Below are positions 1 to 5,191 of a stretch of DNA of 5,191 bases, piece after piece; the first letter of the stretch is position 1; every line of letters starts with the position of its first letter. The stretch is taken from NCBI GenBank assembly GCA_964576115.1, contig CAZNUA010000091.1:1872-7062 (forward strand), in the 5' to 3' direction. The stretch is from CAYSYY01 sp964576115 [NCBI: uncultured Gemmatimonadota bacterium] (GTDB lineage: Bacteria; Blakebacterota; Blakebacteria; Blakebacterales). The notes beneath the pieces were generated by a model. That model worked only from the letters and a program-made list of their open reading frames with translations, did not search any database and had not been told where the DNA came from. The translations under genes and the position numbers were made by a program.

Positions 1-219
1 CGGGGCGAGATGGCGGTCTGGCTGGCCCGTGAGGAGTCCGCGGCCCGAGCGCGCGAGGCCGGTCGCTGGCGACCGGTCTGGACCGGACAGACCTGGGGCA
101 CCGAGATCGACGCCTGGAACACGGTCATTTTCGAGACGGTCCGCACCGACGCGGTGCGCCTGGAAATCACCGCCCGGTCCGGCTGGGCCGGCGGAGTGCA
201 CGAATGGAGGGTCAGGTGA
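1..219 (+). CDS. C-terminal fragment of a probable GH127/DUF1680 glycoside hydrolase with discoidin-like tail (5' end outside window)
   Basis: The frame is open from base 1 to the TGA at 217-219 and gives 72 residues; the ATG at base 10 is probably internal. The first residues, RGEMAVWL, match the segment that closes the beta-sandwich of DUF1680 proteins, usually preceded by IPYYAWANRGP. The next gene has the counterpart RSRLPMQVWLA. The last 40 or so residues (WNTVIFETV, AVRLEI, GGVHEWRVR) resemble the end of the discoidin (F5/8 type C)-like domain that often closes DUF1680 proteins. The join between the parts looks short: AREAGRWRPV follows the VWL strand almost at once, whereas complete relatives carry several tens of residues there. 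The role inferred is a second beta-L-arabinofuranosidase-type enzyme, a paralogue of the next gene. The active site is not visible, and other glycosidases share this kind of tail, so the family call is moderate while the coding call is strong. Confidence 0.75.
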   Translation, partial: RGEMAVWLAREESAARAREAGRWRPVWTGQTWGTEIDAWNTVIFETVRTDAVRLEITARSGWAGGVHEWRVR

Positions 220-221
220 TG
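206..221 (+). promoter_or_regulatory. Ribosome binding site and TGATG stop/start overlap deciding the GH127 start
   Basis: GGAGG at 206-210 lies 8 bases before the ATG at 219-221. That ATG shares its A with the TGA stop (217-219) of the upstream gene. An in-frame ATG at 204-206 would add five residues (MEGQV), but it overlaps the Shine-Dalgarno sequence itself and has no good site of its own, so 219 is preferred. The arrangement suggests translational coupling between two related glycosidase genes. Confidence 0.8.
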
Positions 222-2330
222 AGCCACCGGACTTCTTTCCCCTGCCGTGTCTCCTCTCTCTCCTTCTTCCTCTGTATCTCGGGTACCCTCATCCTGCTCG
301 CCGCCTGCACGCGGGTTCCCCGGGAGGGTTACCCCATCACGCCGGTGCCCTTCGCCGCGGTCGAGGTGCACGACGATTTCTGGTCGCCGCGTCTGGAGAC
401 CAACGCCGCTGTGACCCTCGATCACGTCCTCGATCAGTGCGAGGAGACCGGCCGGCTGGCCAATTTCGACGCCGCGGCGGCGATGATCAGAGCCGGCCGC
501 ACGACCGCGGCCGGACCGGCCGCCACCGATGCCGCTGCCATTCCGGGGACGGTGACCGTGGGGCACCAGGGCTATTTCTTCAACGACTCCGATGTGTACA
601 AGATCATCGAGGGGGCGGCCAACTCGCTGCGCCTGTACCCCGATCCCGGCCTGCAGGCCCGGGTGCAGGAGATCGTGAACCGGATCGCGACGGCCCAGGA
701 ACCCGACGGCTACCTCTACACCGCCCGCACCGCCATGACCCCCAATCACCTCCCCCCCGGGGGCGTCGAGCGCTGGTCGGATGTGCAGTGGGGACACGAG
801 CTATACTGCGCCGGGCACCTGTACGAAGGGGCGGTGGCCTGGCACGAGGCCACCGGCGACCGGACCCTGCTCGAGGTCGCGGTGCGCAACGCCGACCTGA
901 TCGATGCCGTCTTCGGGCCCGACGGACGGCGCTATCCGCCGGGGCACGAGCAGATCGAGATGGGGCTGGTGCGGCTCTGGCGGGCCACCGGCACCGAACG
1001 CTACCGCGATCTGGCCGCCTTCTTCATCGCCGCCCGGGGCGACTCGACCGGTCACCCTCTCTACGGCGAGTACGCCCAGGACCACAGACCGGTCTCGGAG
1101 CAGACCGGGGCCGTCGGACATGCCGTACGGGCGGCCTACCTCTACTCGGGCCTGGCCGATGTGGCGGTTGTGACCGGCAGGGCCGACTACCTGCAGGCCC
1201 TGGACCGGATCTGGACCGATGCGGTGAGTACCAAACTGTACGTCACCGGCGGGATCGGCGCCACCGGGGGCAACGAGGGCTTCAGTCACCCGTACGTGCT
1301 GCCCAACGAGAGCGCCTACTGCGAGACCTGCGCCTCGATCGCCAACGCCATGTGGAACCACCGCCTGTTCCTGCTCAAAGGTGAGGCCCGCTATCTCGAC
1401 GTGCTCGAGCGGACCGTCTATAACGCCTTTCTGTCCGGGATCTCGCTCACCGGCGATCGCTTCTTCTATCCCAACCGGCTGGCGTCAGCTGAAGGCGCCG
1501 AGCGCTCGGCCTGGTTCAACTGCGCCTGCTGCCCCTCCAACGTGGTGCGCTTTCTGCCCGCCCTGCCCGGTTATGTCTACGCCCACGCCGGCGACAAGCT
1601 CTACGTCAACCTCTTCGTTGCCTCCACCGCCACCGTCCCCCTCGCGGGAGGCCCGGTCGGGATCACCCAGCAAAGCCGCTACCCGTGGAACGGGGTCATC
1701 ACCGTGCGGCCCGTGCCGGCCGAGGCGGGACAGCGCTTCACCCTCAACCTCCGCTGCCCCGGCTGGGCACAGAACGAGGCGGTCCCGAGCGATCTCTACC
1801 GCTTCACCGACATCTTCGAGGTCGAGCTGGCCCTGTTCGTCAACGGCGAGCGGCAGCCCCTGCGTCTGCGCCGCGGTTTCATCCGCATTCAGCGGGCCTG
1901 GCATGAGGGCGACGAGGTCAAACTGCTGCTGCCGATGCCGATACGCCGGATCACCGCTCACCAGGCGGTCGAAGCCGACCGCGGCCGGGTGGCCCTGCAG
2001 CAGGGGCCGATCGTCTACTGCCTGGAGGCGGTCGATACCGACAACATCACCGTCGGCGATTTCGTCCTGCCCCCCGAAGCCGGCCTGAGATCGGAGTTCG
2101 TGGTCGACCTGCTGGGCGGGGCGCAGGTCATCCACGGCCGGGGTCTCTCGACCCGCCGGGGGATAGACGGCACCACCATCGAGGAGCGCCCGGTGGCCTT
2201 CACGGCCATCCCCTATCATCTCTGGGCCCACCGCAGCCGACTGCCGATGCAGGTCTGGCTGGCCGCCTCACCCGGCGCGGCCGAGCCGCTGTCAGCCACG
2301 GCCGACTCCACGACGGGAAACCACCACTGA
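219..2330 (+). CDS. GH127 (DUF1680) beta-L-arabinofuranosidase-like lipoprotein
   Basis: This 703-residue protein is predicted to release terminal beta-L-arabinofuranosyl residues at the cell envelope. Residues 1-30 form a lipoprotein signal ending in LLAAC, with Cys30 as the lipidation site. The rest follows the DUF1680 plan: an (alpha/alpha)6 barrel to about residue 450, then beta-sandwich domains containing VALQQGPIVYCLE and IPYHLWAHR. Aligned from memory to Bifidobacterium HypBA1, Glu353 in GNEGF matches acid/base Glu322, and Glu369 and Cys371 in CETC match zinc ligands Glu338 and Cys340. These share a constant offset of 31, as does His301 in GHAVR with His270. Cys437 and Cys438 in CACCPSN match nucleophile Cys417 and ligand Cys418. 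All key residues are present, so it should be active. HypBA1 is 658 residues and cytoplasmic, while this one is exported. Family members also act on other sugars (an aceric acid hydrolase is known), so exact substrate is inferred. It overlaps the upstream gene by one base and precedes the peptidase by 22 bases. Confidence 0.95.
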   Translation: MSHRTSFPCRVSSLSFFLCISGTLILLAACTRVPREGYPITPVPFAAVEVHDDFWSPRLETNAAVTLDHVLDQCEETGRLANFDAAAAMIRAGRTTAAGPAATDAAAIPGTVTVGHQGYFFNDSDVYKIIEGAANSLRLYPDPGLQARVQEIVNRIATAQEPDGYLYTARTAMTPNHLPPGGVERWSDVQWGHELYCAGHLYEGAVAWHEATGDRTLLEVAVRNADLIDAVFGPDGRRYPPGHEQIEMGLVRLWRATGTERYRDLAAFFIAARGDSTGHPLYGEYAQDHRPVSEQTGAVGHAVRAAYLYSGLADVAVVTGRADYLQALDRIWTDAVSTKLYVTGGIGATGGNEGFSHPYVLPNESAYCETCASIANAMWNHRLFLLKGEARYLDVLERTVYNAFLSGISLTGDRFFYPNRLASAEGAERSAWFNCACCPSNVVRFLPALPGYVYAHAGDKLYVNLFVASTATVPLAGGPVGITQQSRYPWNGVITVRPVPAEAGQRFTLNLRCPGWAQNEAVPSDLYRFTDIFEVELALFVNGERQPLRLRRGFIRIQRAWHEGDEVKLLLPMPIRRITAHQAVEADRGRVALQQGPIVYCLEAVDTDNITVGDFVLPPEAGLRSEFVVDLLGGAQVIHGRGLSTRRGIDGTTIEERPVAFTAIPYHLWAHRSRLPMQVWLAASPGAAEPLSATADSTTGNHH

Positions 2331-2340
2331 CCGATCAGGT

Positions 2341-2346
2341 AAGGAG
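2341..2346 (+). promoter_or_regulatory. Ribosome binding site of the M64 peptidase gene
   Basis: AAGGAG lies 6 bases before the ATG at 2353, in the 22-base gap after the GH127 stop. The gap leaves no room for a normal promoter plus leader, so the gene is probably read on the same transcript as the upstream glycosidases. Confidence 0.8.
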
Positions 2347-2352
2347 AGAAGG

Positions 2353-3852
2353 ATGAGGACACCTATCGTACCACTCGCCGCGGGCGCCCTCCTGCTCGTG
2401 GCGGGAACCCTCCTGCTCGTCCCGGCTCCTGCCGCAGCCCAGCAGCCCCTCTTCGACGAGTGGTTCGAGGACGCCACCATGCGGGTGGACTTCCACCAGA
2501 CCGGCAACGCCGAGGAGTTCTTCTTCTCGATCGACCAGATGTACCGACAGGGCCGCTGGGCGGGCAACCCCCGCCGCCCGGTGGACGATTTCAACAGCGG
2601 CATGTACTACGTCAAGGTCTACAGCCTGGCTTCGAACCGGCTCATCTATGCCCGTGGTTTCCAGACCCTGTTCGGCGAGTACCAGACCACCGATCCGGCC
2701 CTGGACGGCGTCATGCGTTCCTACCTGCAGACCGCCCTCATCCCCTGGCCGAAAGCGGCCGTGCGCTTCGTGATCGAAGGCCGGGGGCCGGGCAATGTGC
2801 TGGTGCCGCTCTTCACCGCCCGCATCGATCCCGACGATGTAAACATCGTCCGTGAGCCGCCCGGTGAGGAGATCGATGTGTTCGAGATCGAAATCGGCGG
2901 GGACTGTCACGACATGGTCGACTTCGTCCTGGTGGCCGAGGGGTACACCGCGGCCGAGAAGGAGAAGTTCCGGGCCGATGCGGCCCGCATGGCCGAGGTC
3001 CTCTTCTCCTCCGAGCCTTTTGCCGGCCACCGTTCGCTATTCAACATCCACGCCGTCTTCGTCCCCAGCACCGATTCGGGAGTCGACGAACCTCGCCGCG
3101 GCATCTTCCGCCGCACCACGCTGGACGGCTCCTTCAACGCCCTCGATCTGGACCGCTACCTGCTGATCGACAACCTGCGGGCCATGCGCGACGTGGCCGG
3201 AGCGGCCCCCTATGACGTCCTCGGGGTGCTGGTCAACTCGACCCGCTACGGCGGCGGGGGGATTTACGGCGACTACTTCGTCACCACCGTCGACAATCAG
3301 CGTAGCGAGTACGTGTTCATGCACGAACTGGGCCACCACTTCGCCAACCTGGCCGACGAGTATTTCACCGCGACCGTCAGCTACAACGAGTTCTTCCCCG
3401 AGGGGCAGGAACCGCACGAGCCGAACATCACCCGCCTGCTCGATCCCGACAACGTGAAGTGGAAGCACCTGCTCACTCCCGGCACCCCCGTCCCCACCCC
3501 CTGGGGACAGGACGAGATCGCCGCGCTGGAAGCCCGGGCCGGCGAACTGCGCCGGGAGATGCGGACCGAACTGGCCCGGCTGGAGGAGAGCGGGGCTTCG
3601 GAGCGCGAGGTGGAGAGGGCCCGGCAGACCTGGCGCGACCGGATCGATGAGGTCATGACGGAAGCGGCCGGGGTGCGGCGGCACTACCAGGAACTGTATG
3701 CGGGCAAGATCGGCGTCTTCGAGGGCGCCGGGTACAGCGCCAGGGGTATCTACCGCTCCGAGATCCATGTGGGGATGTTCCACGAGGGCTCGTACGGGCC
3801 GGTCAGCGAGGAAGCGATCCGGCTCATTATCGAGCACCTGACCGGGCGGTGA
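2353..3852 (+). CDS. Secreted M64-family (IgA peptidase-like) zinc metallopeptidase
   Basis: This 499-residue protein has a Sec signal peptide (hydrophobic core about 8-23) with a likely cut after Ala29 in PAAA/QQP. Residues about 35-165 resemble the M64 N-terminal beta domain (ATMRVDF, TGNAEEFFF, RGFQTLFGEY). The catalytic part runs from about 177 (VDFVLVAEGYT) to the end. The zinc motif is HELGHHFANLADEY: His324 and His328 are ligands, Glu325 the catalytic base, and Asp335 or a neighbour the probable third ligand. PNITRLLD, KWKHLL, GTPVPTPWG and VFEGAGYSARGIYR are further M64 signatures. Residues about 384-449 are a charged helical, coiled-coil-like insertion before that last block. Relatives often carry cysteines near the C-terminus (D-C-x-M-F ... 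F-C-x-V-C); here they are absent (IHVGMFHEGSYGPVSEEAI), and Cys185 is the only cysteine in the mature chain. The family founder cleaves the IgA hinge at Pro-Val; the substrate here is unknown. Its place between arabinofuranosidase genes suggests a glycoprotein target. Confidence 0.92.
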   Translation: MRTPIVPLAAGALLLVAGTLLLVPAPAAAQQPLFDEWFEDATMRVDFHQTGNAEEFFFSIDQMYRQGRWAGNPRRPVDDFNSGMYYVKVYSLASNRLIYARGFQTLFGEYQTTDPALDGVMRSYLQTALIPWPKAAVRFVIEGRGPGNVLVPLFTARIDPDDVNIVREPPGEEIDVFEIEIGGDCHDMVDFVLVAEGYTAAEKEKFRADAARMAEVLFSSEPFAGHRSLFNIHAVFVPSTDSGVDEPRRGIFRRTTLDGSFNALDLDRYLLIDNLRAMRDVAGAAPYDVLGVLVNSTRYGGGGIYGDYFVTTVDNQRSEYVFMHELGHHFANLADEYFTATVSYNEFFPEGQEPHEPNITRLLDPDNVKWKHLLTPGTPVPTPWGQDEIAALEARAGELRREMRTELARLEESGASEREVERARQTWRDRIDEVMTEAAGVRRHYQELYAGKIGVFEGAGYSARGIYRSEIHVGMFHEGSYGPVSEEAIRLIIEHLTGR

Positions 3853-3863
3853 CCTTCCCGGTC
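3840..3863 (+). other. Inverted repeat spanning the M64 stop codon
   Basis: GACCGGG (3840-3846) and CCCGGTC (3857-3863) are perfect reverse complements of 7 bp separated by a 10-base loop that includes the TGA stop (3850-3852). No T-run follows, so it is not a canonical intrinsic terminator. It may protect a processed 3' end, attenuate readthrough into the GH51 gene, or be a chance product of high GC. Confidence 0.4.
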
Positions 3864-3895
3864 TTCAGACCAGCCCGCTGAGAGAAAGAGACGCA

Positions 3896-3913
3896 CCGGA
3901 CCCTCCGGTCCGG
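3896..3913 (+). promoter_or_regulatory. Hairpin abutting the GH51 ribosome binding site
   Basis: CCGGACC (3896-3902) and GGTCCGG (3907-3913) form a perfect 7-bp GC-rich stem with a CTCC tetraloop. The stem ends directly before the purine-rich AAGGGAG (3914-3920) that serves as Shine-Dalgarno for the GH51 gene. An alternative pairing is possible between CCCTCC (3901-3906) and the GG/GGG bases of 3912-3918, which would cover that site. Regulation by structure is inferred; no ligand or switch family is recognised. No T-tract follows, so a terminator is unlikely. Confidence 0.45.
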
Positions 3914-3920
3914 AAGGGAG
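3914..3920 (+). promoter_or_regulatory. Ribosome binding site of the GH51 gene
   Basis: AAGGGAG lies 7 bases before the ATG at 3928. A GTG at 3925 is directly adjacent and in frame, and another ATG lies at 3943 (residue 6), but the spacing best fits 3928. The rest of the gap 3853-3927 shows no recognisable -35/-10 pair. Confidence 0.75.
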
Positions 3921-3927
3921 AACAGTG

Positions 3928-5191
3928 ATGTCCGCCAGTCGCATGAAGACCGCCCACCGGCTCAGCCTATCCGCCGGGTTTCTGACCGCCGGGTGCCTGA
4001 TCGCCGCCCTGCTGCTGCTCGACGCCTGCAGCAGTGAACCCGAGGACACCTCGGGCGTCCTGCCCAATCCCTCCTTCGAGGCCGTCGGCGAGCGGGGACC
4101 GGAGGGGTGGCGGGCCCGGCGGTGGGGGGGCCGCCGACAGCAGAGCGATTTCGACCACGCCACCGAGGCCCGGACCGGAGAGCGGAGCGTCTGGCTGGCT
4201 TCTGAGTCCGGAGCCGATATCTCCTGGTCGGCCACGGTCGTGGTCCGGCCCTTTTCGCACTACCGTCTCTCGGGATGGATCCGGACCGAGGAGGTCGAAC
4301 CGGGCACCGGCGCCGGAGCACTGCTGAACCTGCACGGACTGACCGCGGCCCGTTCAGAGGCCGTGACCGGCACCCGCGAATGGACCGAGGTCGCCTTCGA
4401 GTTCGACACCGGCGCCAACGACGCCGTGCAGGTCAACTGCCTCTTCGGAGGTTGGGGCACGGCTACGGGTCAGGCCTGGTACGACGACCTCGAACTCGAA
4501 CTGCTCGAGACGACCGAACCGGAACCGGCCGTGACGATCGCGGCCGACACCGAGGGGCATCCGGTGAATCCCTACATCTACGGCCAGTTCATCGAGCACC
4601 TGGGACGCTGCATCTACGGCGGCATCTGGGCCGAGATGTTGACCGACCGCAAGTTCTGGTACGTGCCGGGCTCAGAGGAATCGCCCTGGAGCGTGGTGGG
4701 CGGCGACCGGGTCATGCGTCTGGAGCAGACCGACTCCTTCGTGGGCGAGCAGACCCCGGTCATCACACCGGCCGGTGACGGTACCCCGGCCGGGCTCTCC
4801 CACGGCGGCCTGGCGCTGCAGCGGGGACGGGACTATGTGGGCCGGGTGGTGCTGGCCGCCGGGCCGGGGATCGGCGATGTCCTGGTGAGCCTGGTCTGGG
4901 GCGAGGAAGCGGACCAGCGCCAGACGGTCACCGTCTCCGGAGCGGGCCCGGGGTACGTCACCACCCCCCTGCACTTCAGAGCCGGAGCCGGCACCGATTC
5001 CGGGCGGCTCGAGATCACGGCCGCGGGACGGGGCGAACTCTCGATCGGCACCACCTCGCTCATGCCGGCCGACAACATCGAGGGCTTCCGGGCCGACACC
5101 CTGGAACTGCTGCGAGAGCTGAACGCCCCCGTCTACCGCTGGCCGGGGGGCAACTTCGTGAGCGGTTATGACTGGCGCGACGGCATCGGCG
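3928..5191 (+). CDS. GH51 alpha-L-arabinofuranosidase lipoprotein with N-terminal CBM-like module (3' end outside window)
   Basis: The frame stays open from the ATG to the window edge (421 codons). The product should remove terminal alpha-L-arabinofuranose from plant polysaccharides or glycoproteins at the cell surface. Residues 1-34 are a signal with hydrophobic core about 18-31 and a probable lipid-attachment Cys34 in LLLLDACSS; Asp just before the Ala is unusual for a lipobox. Residues about 43-195 form a jelly-roll resembling the CBM4/9/16 carbohydrate-binding type (LPNPSFE, GPEGWRA, YRLSGWIRT, WYDDLEL). GH51 proper starts near 202: NPYIYGQFIEHLGR from 214, then GGIWAEMLTDRKFW, a beta-rich insert (about 280-375, with RDYVGRVVLAAGPG), then TSLMPADNIEGFRADTLELL and RWPGGNF at 404-410, which starts the barrel and lines the arabinose site. 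The acid/base (in the usual GNE motif) and nucleophile glutamates lie beyond the window, so activity cannot be confirmed. Many characterised GH51 enzymes lack a signal peptide, so this exported, modular form is notable. Confidence 0.95.
   Translation, partial: MSASRMKTAHRLSLSAGFLTAGCLIAALLLLDACSSEPEDTSGVLPNPSFEAVGERGPEGWRARRWGGRRQQSDFDHATEARTGERSVWLASESGADISWSATVVVRPFSHYRLSGWIRTEEVEPGTGAGALLNLHGLTAARSEAVTGTREWTEVAFEFDTGANDAVQVNCLFGGWGTATGQAWYDDLELELLETTEPEPAVTIAADTEGHPVNPYIYGQFIEHLGRCIYGGIWAEMLTDRKFWYVPGSEESPWSVVGGDRVMRLEQTDSFVGEQTPVITPAGDGTPAGLSHGGLALQRGRDYVGRVVLAAGPGIGDVLVSLVWGEEADQRQTVTVSGAGPGYVTTPLHFRAGAGTDSGRLEITAAGRGELSIGTTSLMPADNIEGFRADTLELLRELNAPVYRWPGGNFVSGYDWRDGIG

Noticed and set aside
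204-206. Alternative ATG start for the GH127 gene
   Set aside because: It overlaps the Shine-Dalgarno of the better-placed ATG at 219 and would add five residues before a normal lipoprotein signal.
29-1384. Long + strand open frame of 451 codons overlapping the first gene and the GH127 gene
   Set aside because: Its product is an arginine/proline/glycine-rich string with no family motifs, as expected for an off-frame reading of GC-rich coding DNA; the GH127 frame explains the region.
1485-2231. Antisense open frame of 248 codons opposite the GH127 C-terminal half
   Set aside because: Low-complexity Gly/Asp/Val-rich translation with no domain; stop codons are rare in this frame because of high GC.
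2327-2338. Short hairpin CTGA-CCGA-TCAG at the end of the GH127 gene
   Set aside because: Only 4 bp with half A-T pairs and no T-run; too weak to call a terminator in a 22-base gap that also holds the next ribosome binding site.
3037-3837. Antisense open frame of 266 codons opposite the M64 gene
   Set aside because: It is the mirror of a codon-biased GC-rich gene, lacks a ribosome binding site and recognisable motifs, and covers the zinc motif region of a clear peptidase.
3860-3871. Small inverted repeat GGTC-TTCA-GACC after the M64 stop
   Set aside because: A 4-bp stem that competes with the stronger 7-bp stem at 3840-3863; likely chance.
4275-4778. Off-frame + strand reading of 167 codons in the GH51 region
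   Set aside because: Arginine/glycine-rich translation without motifs; the GH51 frame runs through the whole segment with strong family signatures.

Overview
The window is GC-rich bacterial DNA with every supported gene on the + strand. It is packed as a probable operon: gaps are 0 to 75 bases and each internal gene has a clear Shine-Dalgarno site. Two of the three proteins with a visible N-terminus look like lipoproteins and the third has a secretory signal peptide, so the products probably act on or outside the cell envelope. High GC, exported glycosidases and lipoprotein anchors suit a Gram-negative glycan degrader (for example Planctomycetota, Gemmatimonadota, Latescibacterota or a high-GC Bacteroidota relative). 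The sequence alone does not fix the phylum.

Layout: (1) 1-219, the C-terminal tail of a gene that starts upstream, with the strand-end motif of DUF1680/GH127 proteins followed by the end of a discoidin-like domain. (2) 219-2330, a full-length GH127 (DUF1680) beta-L-arabinofuranosidase-like lipoprotein with the Glu and Cys residues of the zinc-thiolate active site; its ATG overlaps the previous stop (TGATG). (3) 2353-3852, a secreted M64 (IgA-peptidase family) zinc metallopeptidase. (4) 3928-5191 and beyond, the N-terminal 421 codons of a GH51 alpha-L-arabinofuranosidase lipoprotein with an extra N-terminal carbohydrate-binding-like module. The window ends before its catalytic glutamates. The only sizeable non-coding piece, 3853-3927, lies between genes 3 and 4 and is flanked by or contains two perfect 7-bp inverted repeats, the second directly next to the Shine-Dalgarno of the GH51 gene.

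Taken together, the genes offer one or two enzymes for beta-L-arabinofuranosides, one for alpha-L-arabinofuranosides, and a peptidase from a family whose founder cuts a proline-rich antibody hinge. A coherent but unproven reading is a cell-surface system that deglycosylates and cleaves arabinosylated plant or algal glycoproteins such as extensins. Ordinary pectin or arabinan side-chain degradation, with an unrelated peptidase gene in the operon, is the main alternative. No RNA genes, insertion sequences, CRISPR arrays or attachment sites were seen, and no stretch over 300 bases lacks a gene.
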